Of a stretch of 64,000 bases of DNA, positions 33,374 through 44,580 are shown one piece after another. The stretch's first letter is position 1; every line of letters begins with the position of its first letter. Position numbers and translations under genes: made by a program. The notes beneath the pieces were generated by a model. The model was not told the DNA's origin. It searched no databases and saw only the letters and a list, made by a program, of their open reading frames with translations. Origin of the DNA: Gautieria morchelliformis (taxonomy: Eukaryota > Basidiomycota > Agaricomycetes > Gomphales > Gomphaceae). The stretch lies in the NCBI GenBank assembly GCA_015179125.1, contig WHVA01000420.1, positions 1 through 64,000 on the forward strand, written 5' to 3'.

Positions 33374-34825
33374 TAGTGATGTGCGGGCCGGGCTAGGCTT
33401 GAAAGCCTGGGCTTGGGCTGGGCTTTAGCAGGCTCGGGCTCAATGAAGCATGGTGCCCAGCCCATTAGCCAGGGCGGGGCTGGGGCCGGGCTCAAGCCTC
33501 GGCTTCAGCTACAGAATTTTTTTTTTTTTTTTTTTTGTTATCATTAAGCTAGTAACAATATCAAATGTTTTCTTATTCCCCATCACTCTTCTCATGATCA
33601 ACATCATGCCAAGCCATATCCCCTTCGTTGTTCCCATAAGACTCTTCTGCTTCGTCCTCCAAGGCTGTCTCAGTTGTGGTGCATGGCTCAGGTTCACGGA
33701 AGATGAGTTCACTTCGCAACATGCACTTGAGGCATTGAAGTGCTTCAACGATGTTGCCCTTAAGACGACTTTGGCGTTTGCTGATGTAATTCCCGCAGAT
33801 GAAAATGCGCGTTCGCTTGATACAGAAGACGCCATAATTGGCAGATAATCGGCAGCTAGCAGTGCCCATACCATGAGCTGTTGAGAATTGAGCTGCAGGC
33901 ACGACATTTTCGAACTCTTCCATCTTTTCCACCCACCTCTGCCATATCTTCAAAGAATTCATCAAGATCACGATTGGCATTCTTGCGATTCGTCTTCATT
34001 GATGTTGCACCGATGTCAACAATATTAATGTCAGTAAGCACATTTTCCGCATCAACATCGATGGGATCTGCGGCCGACTTGTGCCGCTTCATAGCTGGAA
34101 AACAATACAAGGTATAGTCTACTGAAAAGAAAACCGAGAAAGCCCTGCTTACTATGCTCTTGCTTCCTCTTATGCTGGGTTTTGCTGCTACCAGTGGAAT
34201 CGCTGGTCTTTCCTCCCTCGTCAAAGTCTGAATCAGTGAGATCGAGAATGTCGACGGTCTTTCGCTTATTCACACGAGAAGAAGTCTGGCTTCCCGGGAG
34301 CTCCTTGGCCGCCTCTCCACCAGGTGTGTTCTCTGTTCCTGTTGGGTCAGCGGTGTCTCCAAATTGAGGGGTACCAGAAGATTCCCCCTCCACGGCCAAC
34401 TCGTCGATGCTCTCTGACGATGGAGCAGAAGGCAGTCTTGCCGCGGCGAGCCATTTTGCAGCGGCAGCCGAAGCTGCTGCCTGGTGTGAAGCCAGGGCTG
34501 GAACAGAGGCATTACTGGGGTCAGTAACTTTCTCTGTCGCGGTAATTTTGCGCTTTGGGCGACTCGACATAAGGCTTGGGTGAGTAGTGAGATCGTGCGA
34601 AGGGAATAACCTTGTTTCATGTATATAAAGTTCATCTTCCGAATCCAGGCAAAGACACACTATATCCAGCAAAGCCCGGGCTCAAGCCCAGGGCCCGGGC
34701 TTCCCCAAGTCAGAAGCCCGACCCATTTGGTGGGCTCAAAGCAGGCTTGGGCCAGGCTAGGCCGGGCTCAAATACGCCGGGCTGGGCTCGGCTTCGGGCT
34801 CGAGGCCGAGCCCAGCACATCACTA
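33374..34825. mobile_element. hAT DNA transposon, internally deleted, duplication gatacacc
   Basis: The terminal inverted repeats TAGTGATGTGC and GCACATCACTA are exact and are flanked by the 8-bp duplication gatacacc (33366-33373 and 34826-34833), both typical of hAT. The subterminal regions are rich in gggct/agccc repeats. At 1452 bp it is too short for a full transposase gene, and the coding part is a fusion of both ends. It inserted into the TGAGTCA-rich region. Confidence 0.95.
33573..34570 (-). pseudogene. hAT transposase remnant (ends only)
   Basis: The ATG at 34570 starts MSSRPKRKITATEK with Ala/Ser/Asp-rich low-complexity sequence. A later exon-like part has DLDEFFEDM and KCRAC, the start of the N-terminal zinc-finger region. 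Sequence then jumps to the C-terminal hAT dimerisation domain: YLPIMASSVSSERAFSSAG and, in a shifted frame, ALQCLKCMLR. The whole catalytic core is missing, so it is inactive. It could be mobilised in trans. Confidence 0.85.
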
Positions 34826-34915
34826 GATACACCCTTATTCCTAAAGAGGATTAGCTCAACACAGCCTTTCATTGGTAAGAGGCCTCTCAGCCAATGATAC
34901 GCCAGAGTCCGAGCA

Positions 34916-35011
34916 TGAGTCATGTGCCGAGCCAGACTCTGAGTCAAGCAGGAGTCATTTCCCAAGTCACAAGACTTTGGGCCAATAATACTCCAGCTTG
35001 GCAGTGAGTCA
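34916..35011. promoter_or_regulatory. further TGAGTCA heptamers beyond the hAT element
   Basis: Exact TGAGTCA at 34916, 34940 and 35005, with CCAAT near 34890 and 34982. It continues the array at 33129-33352, now separated from it by the hAT insertion. Confidence 0.5.
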
Positions 35012-35910
35012 TGACCCTAATTCTATTTAGGAGTGCAGTCATGGGACAACACAGCCTAGCATAGCCTTGTTGCTATGGTAGTATAGGTTGGGCTGAGTTT
35101 GTATTGCGCAAACTGTGATGTGGAGGCTTGGGAATAAATTGCTATTTCCAGAGTGCTGAGTCCGAACCGGTAGGTTGGCCAGAGTTTGTGGGTGCGTAAG
35201 TGTCCACAGGCTCGAGTTCGGGCTCGCGCGCATCGGAGTTTGAATAAGCAGAGTTGTGGATACATGTGGATTCATAACTCTGCTGCAACAGAATAGAAGT
35301 GTTTTGAGCCAAAGACTTTGTTAAAAATGGCGAAGAAATGGTAGGAAATTAGAGGAAGTTTAAATAGTTCCTCCCCAATAATAGCAATACCTGTATGCTA
35401 TATTTTAAGGTCACTATGTCGAAAATACATGGAAATTATCCTATTGGACAGCATAATTTGGTCAGTATTTTGTGTGTGATGGTCGTCAACTTCACACCAT
35501 ATGATGGGTATTTTAGTATTCTGCTGTCGGATGGGAGAGGGAGTTCAGCTGGCGCTCCTCTGAAAAACAGATGTGGAGAAAGTACTATTTGGAACGGTAG
35601 TCAAATTAGTCCGGGGCTATTACAGGAGGGTGAAGTCATATAGGTGGAGCAACTGCGCAGGAAGGATTACTGGGGAGAATTGTATGAATTGACGCTGTTT
35701 CATGTAGTTGAACGTGGTAATTCTCACCTTTTTACCATCGTCCTAATTTGTATCTTTCGGTTGTCTCGTTGAGAATTTCTAACCATTTGTCGCGCTGGGC
35801 CAGTTCGTCATTGGGATGTCATGTAAAAATGTTACTATTGAAGTCTTGCAAGAATCTAATCATTTCTTGACTTCTCCCTCATGATATTGCAACATAGGCA
35901 TTGAACATAT
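35012..35910. other. no gene recognised
   Basis: Between the TGAGTCA array and the Helitron helicase end. The Helitron 3' terminus (a hairpin and CTRR on the minus strand) should lie here but I could not place it. Confidence 0.5.
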
Positions 35911-37397
35911 TTAGGCCACCAGTGGGGGGTTGCCTATGTCAACGATGACCGGTTTCAGAGTTTGGCCCTGTGCTTTGTAATCAGTGAAAGCGTATGCAGG
36001 CATCAGGGACAATTGCTTTCTGTAAACAGTGCATCTCCTCCCATTGCGGTAAGTTATCTGCATCCCTTTCTTCAAGGGTTCGAGGGGGATTATGCCAGAC
36101 GTTAAACCCTTTAGATTCTTCAACAGGGTGTTGTCCAGACGAAAGAGGACAAGGGCTGGAGGATACTGCAAATGGACGATGTTATCCATGGCTGGAAGGC
36201 TTGTAAGGTTTTCGCATGGATCTAAATATATCTTCTCTACGGTCCCCTGTGTTCCGTTGGCGAGGTTGGCTGACACTACGAAGTTCCAGGTAAGGATAAC
36301 GTCCATTCCTTCTGTGATCTTTAATGAGCCTTCTAAACGATCTTTTCCTTCCGATGCGGCCACAAGCAATTTTTGTTCAAGGGAAAGTTCATTGTTGTTG
36401 ATACCTACCGAGTCTTCAGCAGGTGAGATAAACATAGGTTTGGCTGATCTTCTGCAGTGTTCATGTAAACTTGCATTGTTCCAGGGTGGACGAGAAAAAT
36501 TGGGCAGCAGACAATTCTCATTGGTTAGTATGAGTTTTTGGAATTCGTTGATGTCGCTCTCTGAGCATGCCCCGTGATGTGATTGTTCTAGAATATCAGC
36601 CCAGGTTTCATCATCGATCCTCTTCTGCTCTTTTAAGAGAACCACCATTTGGAATTGATGGAAGATATTCTGACCTATTCCTCCCCAGTAAGTCCTGTTC
36701 GACAGAGTTCGATAAAGTGCTGAAGATGCTCACATTGGTGGGGGAGATAGGTGAGAGTCCCCCACGAGGATGATGTTTAACTTTCTACTGAAAGGTAAGG
36801 TGCACGAACTGTCTTTGCCCTTGGTGAACGACGTTATAGCTGAAAGTAATCCTATCTGGTCTGTGATGGCCTTGGAAATTTCATCCAGGAAAAGATACTC
36901 CACTGGAGTCTTTTTATTGCCTCTCGACTTGGTTATTTGTGAGAGTTCGGCGAAGATGGCACGTATATCGGCAGAGCTCCCCACCAATGCAAGGTGTAAC
37001 CCCCAACGTTAGATGCTGCTATGCCTGTCATTCCTGCTTTAGCCAGTTTTTCTTCACATCTACGTAGGTTGAATAGACATGTGGCCATGTCTATGACAGT
37101 GGATTTACTGACTCCTCCAGATCCCATCATTAACATTAGTAGTTGTTTGGGATTTTTTCCTTGTAGATTTTCTCGTAGGTGACGGTCAATGAAGTCAAAA
37201 CCATGATGTTGATTGACAGTGAGACGGGAAATTCCTGGAGGGTACATTTCCGTGTTCTGTGATGGACGAGGGTTTATCAACAACCCTGGTTGTGTAGATA
37301 GGGGTGAAGTGCTGCAGCTGGCTTGCGGAGGGAGAGCGGAATCTTGGTCAATATGGTGAGTGGAGAATGATTGATGTCGAGAATATTGCTTGATCAT
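35911..37397 (-). pseudogene. Helitron PIF1-like helicase domain
   Basis: Walker A reads MMGSGGVSKSTVI, with Ser where the PIF1 family has Gly before the invariant Lys-Ser. Walker B is YLFLDEISK and motif III is IILVGDSHLSPPP. The C-terminal piece (36648-35911) has MDVILTWNF and the motif VI-like AYAFTDYKAQGQTL. Three frame pieces (36933-37397, 36730-36987 and 35911-36648) overlap or abut. The helicase unwinds the donor strand during transposition. The broken frame and altered Walker A indicate loss of function. Confidence 0.9.
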
Positions 37398-37423
37398 ATT
37401 TTTCCATTATTTATTTTTGTCCA

Positions 37424-39181
37424 TTACTTCTCATCGTCGAGGTGAGTTTGAGGTGAGCCGATTTTTTTTGCAGCAGAATTTTCACAAGCACAGTAGAATT
37501 GAACATTGTGCAGTAACTGTAACTCTGATGGGGGTGCCTTGGCTAGATAGGTATTGAAGGAAGTTTCCCACATTGATGTGCCATCTAGAACATCGGTCAC
37601 CTGTCGCCACAGTTTCAACAGCAGTAAAACAGATGCGCAGTAGAATTTTTTCGCATGTGGATCATCATGTCAAGGAAGCCATTTTCCTAGAAAATCAGGC
37701 ATCATCTCATGTCCGGGGGCACGGAGAACAAGGAACCTATTTTGGTATCCATGAGATCCTACCAAGTACGATAGACGTCCATTTGTCGTTTTGCCGGTCT
37801 GTTTCATGGATGTTTTCAGTTTGTAAGAATCCATGAGAAAATGAAAAAGACCGTAAGACTCCAGTTTTCCCCCCGATTTTTGTAGTCATTTATTTGACTT
37901 TTGACTTGTAGGTTGTCATCTACAACATGCAAGATGGTGTCAGGTTTGTCATTGGACAGTCTGTTCGTAGGCAAATTAAAAAAAATGTCCATTATGTCAA
38001 GTATCTTAAAGGTGAGTTGACCAGACTTGCCTAGAATTGGTTACCTCCACATTGTCTTTGATAGATGGAAATGATTTCTGTAGCTGAGCAATTGCACCCG
38101 ACCAATAGATGGGGATGAAGTTGTGTGATATGTATCGATCTCCCCATCCCATGATGTAAGATATGACTTGGTGCGATGACAATTCTTGATCTCTACTCAA
38201 CAAGTTAACGCATTGAGCGATGAGTCGTTTATTGGATGACCGGTTAGAGGAGGAGCTTGGGGAATTGTCTCAATCGTAAGCAAATCTTCTCGCCAATAAG
38301 GCTGACACATTGCTACTTTTCGCTTGTCTCTTCACGGCATACTTGGTAGTGTACCAACTGATGTCTTTAGTATCCGATCCATTGGTCAATAATTTTATAT
38401 CATTGTTAGCATGGGTCACCAACAAATCGATATTGTTCCAATTGATGATCATACCGTATGTCCTTTTAGGCCATCATCTGCCATTATCGTTGACCATCTC
38501 CACTTGAGATAATTCCCAGGGAGCATGTCTTTTGCATTTGAGGAGGCCTTTTGTATTCAGAGTCAAGCACATTTGCGTGGAATGTACATGGACTTGCAAC
38601 GTTCTTGCTAAGCTTTTCAGAGTGATTCCTACTGATTTTGGGAAATCGGGATTTCAAGGATCCAGAGGTCTGGAGTAAGCAGAAGCCCTTTCTTTGTGAG
38701 CCTTTTTCATTACAGAGGATTCCTCCTGCAACTGATCATCGGATATGCCATCCATGCGGGTGGAGATGGACTGTCTGATGATTGCACACATCTTGGCATG
38801 GAATTCTTGTGTTTGTAGCAACTCCTGTATTTGACTTGACATCGGATCTCCCACTAACCATAATGATAGATGTAGATGAAGGGACCCTCACCCTTGTGCC
38901 TCAACCGTACCAACATAAGCCGCTATCTTGCCAAATATGCCAATTTGTCGATAAATGTGATGGAACTGATCGATGGATATACTGTACAGTTCTTCCAATA
39001 CCAATTTCACAGACATGTGGAAATATTTTGCATCAGCAAATGGATTAGAGGCTGAATTTATAGCCTGTTGGACATGATCTGGACCTGCAGTAGCGATAAA
39101 TTTGTCCATTTTGATTTCTTTGCCTGCCAAGATTTGGATGATAGGATCATCTGTATCAGCGAAATTTAGGGTAATCCACAA
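37424..39181 (-). pseudogene. Helitron Rep (HUH endonuclease) domain
   Basis: MWITLNFADTDDPI and KIAAYVGTVEAQG lead to a TGA at 38888-38890, directly followed by GSLHLHLSLW, whose H-L-H is the HUH metal site. Downstream, DISWYTTKYAVKRQ (38452-38270) has the two Tyr spaced by four that cut and join DNA, and ELSSHQVISYIMGWGDRYIS follows at 38203-38006. All catalytic motifs are visible but separated by stops. The stop before the HUH is at a position where Arg (CGA) is usual. Confidence 0.88.
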
Positions 39182-39286
39182 CGTTGCAGTGTTTTTCTGA
39201 AGAGTGAGGCCATATATTTTGGAACGTATGGCCTTTCTAGATTCGTCTGTCCCTACGACTTTCCTCCGAGTAGCTGTGACAACCCT

Positions 39287-39847
39287 TCATAGTTTTTTAA
39301 TGAAAGGGTTGCTGAATGGGATGTGATGTTTTTCTTTGTTGGCTGCTTTCGACAGGTCGTGTGAAGTAATGGCTTGAAAGTCATGTCCCTGGGATGTGAA
39401 GTAATGGCCATTAACCTGGAGTAGCAAGTAATCAAGGGTGGGAGGCAAGGAGACAACTTGACGGCTTACTTGCAATTTAGCAGATTGACAGACCTGATGT
39501 TTCTGTATTACCCCAAACACCTGGAATATACACAACATATGTTTTGAAAACTGTTGATCATTGTACTCCAATGCCCACCGGGCGTGTTCCACACATGACC
39601 CAAACAACATGTGGTCTCTGTGTCTCGAATCCTCTCCATAGGGAAAAAGATATGGATATGCTCCAAGAAGATGATTGGGATTATTGTCCTCCCCCTTGGT
39701 GAGATGCTCAGTTTCATCACATTGTCCATATTCATTGACGAATCCACCACCATGTTTAAACATGTAGTTGTCTTCCTTGGACAGCTCTTCAACGTTTTTT
39801 TCAATGGTGTTGTGAAATGCGTTGGCTATCAATGTTGTTGGAGACAT
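39287..39847 (-). pseudogene. Helitron-like N-terminal domain
   Basis: NPNHLLGAYPYLFPYGED, RDHMLFGSCVEHARWAL and FQVFGVIQKHQV match the Helitron_like_N region that precedes Rep. A premature stop at 39287 follows SNPFIKKL. Confidence 0.88.
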
Positions 39848-39937
39848 GTCTTCATCTTCAACATCTATTACTCCTAGTTCTTGAACGGGGATGACTCGTG
39901 GTGAGTCATCTTGGTCTACACATCATTCAAGTGGTTG

Positions 39938-40489
39938 TCAGCTGATCTCCACAGAATATACTCGGTACAAACATTGTCGTTCAATTTCTTCGTCATCATC
40001 AATGGTAATGCCAGGAACCACTTCTCCTTGTTCCTCGGCAAGGAAATGTATTGAATGGTCCACCTTTATATTGTCCATAATAGCATCAGGGACACCTGCG
40101 AAAGGCAATAGATGAAGCGCATCCTCGTCTATTTGGACGGCAGTGTACAATGGATTGTGAGATTTTAACCACAGTAATGCATCCAGCACCCATTGACGAC
40201 AGACTTGCAACAAACCATTTATCGTCCTCTCCTTGACATTTTTTGGTCCCACCAATGTGATGGAGATAATGGCGGCTAATATGGCAGGTTTGGTTGGCAA
40301 TAACAACCCCATCGCCATGCTGGCCACCTGGGAAGGGTCTAAATGATATGTGGAGACATTACCCTGCAATCCACTATTAACTTGACATTTGTCCCAGAAA
40401 GAACTCCCTTTCCATTTAGGGTAAAGCTTGACCATGTACAATGCAGGATAGTATCGAGCTATTAATATCTGCTTTGGCAATGTCAACAC
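39938..40489 (-). pseudogene. Helitron DUF6570-like segment
   Basis: LIARYYPALYMVKLYP, QGNVSTYHLDPSQVASM and ISITLVGPKNVKERT resemble the DUF6570 segment found upstream of the Helitron N-terminal domain in fungi. Open for 183 codons. The role of this domain is not known to me. Confidence 0.78.
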
Positions 40490-40530
40490 AAACAGGTCAA
40501 ATGGGACTGGACCTATCCAAAGATTATTGG

Positions 40531-41262
40531 CTAGAGAAAATTGTGGACAGTTCCCTTCATGTAAACTCTCCCAACACCCATAGCATACTTGCCCATGTGT
40601 TCCATGGACATCTCTATTCTTATAATGATGGTGGGAGTGTGCAAAAACATATTTCGAGTCAAACTGTGATTTGGATTTGGATTCTCCGGGCCCAATACAT
40701 CCTGGTCGGGAAGATCATTAATGGCGCAGTACCTCATCTTCAATTTCTCCATTCGTCGAACACATACACAGCAAACAGCTTTTTGAAGGTACTTGTTGGA
40801 CATTTTGTCAACGAACTTGGTTCACCGTTGCAGCTGTAACGACAAGTCTACATGCTGGAGATATTGAGACTTGTCGTTGACCGATGACCAGAGGTGTAGA
40901 CGTTTGGCTTCATGGTAAGCTTCATCTTCTATCCTCATTCTTTTGTTCAACATGTTGTGTGCCAATAGTTCTTGTATCGTAGACCATTCATCCTCCGCTT
41001 TTGTTGTGTATCCAGCATGAGCCACTCATTGCCGAAGCTCCTTTGGTAGCAAAGAAATAACCTTCATCACCTCCATTCTAGTTCGGACTACTCTGGACAC
41101 CCAGTTCACCTCAGACAACAACTGAACAATTTCCAGCACCGTCAACGCTGAAATTTCGTTGATTATGACCCCTTCATCTTGAAACAAATATCGAACTTCT
41201 GCTGCTGCACAGACATGTTCAACAAGGACAATGACTGCATTGGCTTCTCCATTTACCTTCAC
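40531..41262 (-). pseudogene. Helitron N-terminal region
   Basis: Three minus-strand pieces: 41262-41026 (helical, hydrophobic), 41025-40822 (KAEDEWSTIQELLAH, then RIEDEAYHEAKRLHLW) and 40803-40531 (KAVCCVCVRRMEK, INDLPDQDVLGP). The CxxC pattern and INDLP segment fit the part that precedes the DUF6570 region in fungal Helitrons. The beginning of the protein overlaps the start of the plus-strand gene at 41179. Confidence 0.62.
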
Positions 41263-43702
41263 AATCCATGTATTTTCAGAGGTAAGAAAATGAGTGAGAA
41301 TGATGTCTCAAAGTACGTTTCAAATTTGTCACACACCCCCTATTCAACCATGTCTCCTACCACCATCATGACAGCTGAACAGATTTACGATGCCATGAAG
41401 GACTTCCCTTTCTTTGTTGACAACGATGACATCATAGACAATGTAAAGTGGGAAGCTATCGGTAACTCAGATGTTACCTTCGACAGGATGGAAAACCAAG
41501 AAGCCACATTTGTGTTCCCTGTGAAGATAACACCCAATCAGTAAGGATTCCTTACATCGTACACATCACATATCTTCCCCCTACCCATAGCCTTTTTGTA
41601 GGTCCCCTGGGCAAATACTTGGGTAACATAGGAACGATAGAGAAAACAAAGTATAGAATGATGTGTGCCCCTCCCGATGACACCCTGTTAAAAGGGGTGT
41701 TCAAAAAAGCAATTCGCCTCTTCCACATTCTCCAGGAAGGAATATCCAAAACTCATGATTGTCGATACTTGCTTGAATCTGTGGATGCTGAACGACACAT
41801 CATCACAAGTTTGGCAGTGTTTGAGAAAAGAGTACGTACAACAGCCTGTGCTGAATAAGGAACAATGTTCGATAGATCATATTTTTTTAGCCAACACCTG
41901 TCCTTCCCCACTGTTACCTAGAAGATTTGATGAGTAAATGTAATCCTCCCCCCCATTTTTTTTTTCATTTTGATACTCACCTATTAACAAACGCATCATA
42001 ATCATGGGACAATGAGACCTCATCTTCCCAATCCACTGTCGACAATGACACTACATCCTATCCTGTCCCAAGCGAGTTTAAAGAAAAATTCGATCATATC
42101 AAAACTGATTATTCGGTTAACCTCCTCCCGGCATACAACTGTCATGACGCATTTATTTCTCATATTCAGGTGCTCTGTCCTACCATTTGTCACTCCATCT
42201 CCGTGTTCGTGCCGATCGCCATTGTCATGTTCGGCAACCAATTCTTGCTGTTCGCACCGATGACCATGGTTATGCCGTCAACAAGCGATCGACCTCTTCG
42301 GACTAACTTAGCAGGCATTGTTGGGCCTATCACCTCCTCTGCTCGACCCTCTTCCGATGGTGTTCTGACAATCGGATTGTCATGACCTATGTATTTCCTG
42401 CACCTTGTTACCCCCATTCCCTCGTTCGCTACTTCTCCCCCGTGTTCGCTCGGCTTCGCCCTCCACCTCGACTTCTCCTTCCCTATTCTATCGATGTTCG
42501 CCCTCCCTCACATTTCACCGAACCGCTATTCGCTGCTCGCACATTTTGCCAACAAGGCATTCCATCAAATATGATCGATACCATTTACCCGGCATGATGA
42601 TTCATCACTAACCCCATCATCTTCTTAAATCCAACCCCTTTGGGTTTTCGTATGGCCAAAGTATGTTCGCGGGGCGTTCCTTCCGTAGGCGGTGTGGGAT
42701 CGACCCAGTGGACGAAGAGTCCGTGCAGGGTGACATGTATGTGGGTCCCAAGACATGGTTTCGTACATAAGTAACTTCGCCACCTTTACTCTCCATCGTT
42801 TCATGCTCGCACTCCTCCCTCACTCTATTGTATGTTTATTCCATCTCCTTAGTATCATGACTGCGCACCGCTATCCAACCCTGACTCGTGACGGCCTCTT
42901 TCCTATTCGCTGATACCATACGAGCATCCGATATAAGTAGTTTACATTTGCATGTATATTCCCCAGTTCAATTATCATACATCGTCCATCTTGTGCAAAC
43001 TTGACCTTGCTGTGATCATCGTCTTGAGCCTCCCCTTGAAGATTTCTATCTTCAACCAGCCAAGGACTTAGGCATCACTGGTGAGATCTCATACTTCATC
43101 TTCGTTACCTTAGCCTGCGAACTACTTTCTGTGCTGTTGGTGAAGGGCTCTGAAGGAGCACCTTCGCCAGCGAAGGGACCGTCGAAACTTAGACAGCCCT
43201 TCCACGATATCTTGCACGTTACGTCGTCAAGTGCTGCGAGCTATTTCGCTACGACTGTAGATAGGGCGAGCCCCGTTCGGGCAACCCTCTTGTTTCGTGA
43301 ACATTCATTGGTTCACTTATTCGCCGAACGGCATACTTATTCGCACAAGTTATTCGGGCATTCGCTGTGTTCACTAATACACAATATTAACGCCTAAAAA
43401 CCAATCTTGACAACAACCACAACAACCTAGTCCCTGCTGAGCAAACTTCCGAAATACTCAACGGGGCTCGTGTTGAAGTCCACTTGGCCCTAAGCCCTAA
43501 TCACATCAGGAAACAAGTAGAGAGTTTTGACTCTTTTAATGGTAATATCCGCCAGATCGTTGTGCACACCCCTGGTTCCCCAAGGCTCATCTTGCCCTAC
43601 AAAAGGAAAAGTCTACATGAAGGTCCCCTCTGCCTGCCTTCCAGAACGACCTCCCGTACCGCAAAAGGGAAAGCTGCTCAGCACGCTTTGGATGAGAAGT
43701 AG
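41179..43702 (+). pseudogene. spliced gene of unknown function, interrupted by solo LTR
   Basis: Exons are joined by clear introns: exon ...GFSIYLHNPCIFR to 41280; intron GTAAGA...GACAG; exon with AEQIYDAMKDFPFFV and FVFPVKITPNQ to about 41541; intron GTAAGG...TTTTTGTAG; exon GPLGKYLGNIGTIEKTKYRM to about 41830; intron GTACGT...TTTTTAG; a short exon; a later exon with SYPVPSEFKEKFDHIKTDYS; and the end after the LTR, LNGARVEVHLALSPNHI and RQIVVHTPGSPRLILPYKRK, stop 43700-43702. I recognise no named domain. I recall similar uncharacterised Agaricomycete proteins but cannot verify that. It diverges from the Helitron and may be cargo. A ~1 kb LTR at 42378-43412 disrupts it. Confidence 0.6.
42378..43412. 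repeat. ~1 kb solo LTR copy B
   Basis: Same family as 10474-11508: starts TGTCATGACC, ends CCAATCTTGACA, with the same internal gaagggctc...ggagcacc block. The flanks (cggat and acaac) do not match, so the duplication is lost or the LTR arose by recombination between copies. The coding frame of the disrupted plus-strand gene continues on the right side. Confidence 0.85.
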
Positions 43703-44311
43703 TAAAAAAGGACAGGAGTCGCATACACACGACCAGGCGATGCACTGCAGCATGTACAACAATGATTGGCTTCCTGCATGCACCTCTTGTATTATCACCT
43801 ACGTCTTCGAGTTTAATCAACGAATTAAATTTGTCAAGGACAGATCTCTTGTAATGCCCGAAGATGAAGGGTGACCGACGAGATGTGAACCGTGAAAATT
43901 AAAATAAGGCAAAACAACTGTAGGACTGTACACTTTACAGAGGAACTGTCAACTATCACAAACCTTGTCAATCACAGTCGAGTACCACAAAGGAGGAATG
44001 GATTCCCTAGGGAGAAAATATAAGCTCCAATACATCAAACATGACGATGACATCTTCAAAACACAATGCCCCAAAATGGTTGGAGATAAGATAAATACTT
44101 GCAGAAACTCCCGTGGCTGAAAAATCACGCCGCCGTTTCAAGAAATCCTACCTATTATGGTAACCAGGCAATTACTAAATACTTAAAAATCTCCTTGTAC
44201 AGTATAGAAATTATCCATCCACGACATCAAATACAAAGAGCCAGGAAGCTGGATCTATATCTCCCGGGGTTAGAAGCCCTTGTCTTCAACATGGGAAAGA
44301 AACTCCCACGC
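43703..44311. other. no gene recognised
   Basis: 3' of the interrupted plus-strand gene and beyond the LINE 3' end. Short frames only. Confidence 0.5.
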
Positions 44312-44443
44312 TCATGTGATTGTCATGTGATGAAGGAAAGTCATCTGACCTCAAGCTGGATTGAGGTCATGTGATTGTGTCATGTGATTGTCAGGTGACT
44401 GTATATAATCAGGTGACTTTGAGGTCATGTGATAGTCATGTGA
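44312..44443. repeat. TCATGTGA octamer cluster near LINE 3' end
   Basis: TCATGTGA at 44312, 44323, 44367, 44380, 44425 and 44436, plus TCAGGTGA at 44390 and 44409: eight related octamers in 132 bp. TCATGTGA is one CpG transition away from the palindromic E-box TCACGTGA. It lies just beyond the LINE 3' untranslated region. Confidence 0.7.
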
Positions 44444-44489
44444 CCATGGGGGATTTTGTATCTTGTGGACCCAATGTGAGTGTAGCATA

Positions 44490-44575
44490 GAAATATTAAT
44501 ACAACCTTTGTTGAGGACATTTGAAACTAATTAACTACCTAATAAATGTTCATAAATAGGTAGCTACTTTGTGGC
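44490..44575 (-). mobile_element. LINE 3' end, separated by gypsy-2
   Basis: Joining 52894 to 44575 across gypsy-2 lets the minus-strand ORF2 continue AATGRLLGIRHKVATYL to a TGA. The rest is AT-rich 3' untranslated sequence. The outer limit is uncertain. Confidence 0.7.
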
Positions 44576-44580
44576 GGATC

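Larger units (their letters stand above)
35911..41262 (-). mobile_element. Helitron (RepHel), decayed; termini not located
   Basis: On the minus strand, from high to low coordinates: a Cys-containing N-terminal part, a DUF6570-like segment, a Helitron-like N-terminal domain, a Rep nuclease with HUH and paired-Tyr motifs, and a PIF1-type helicase. This is the RepHel protein of rolling-circle DNA transposons. The coding region is interrupted by many stops and shifts. The limits given are those of recognised coding sequence. Confidence 0.9.
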
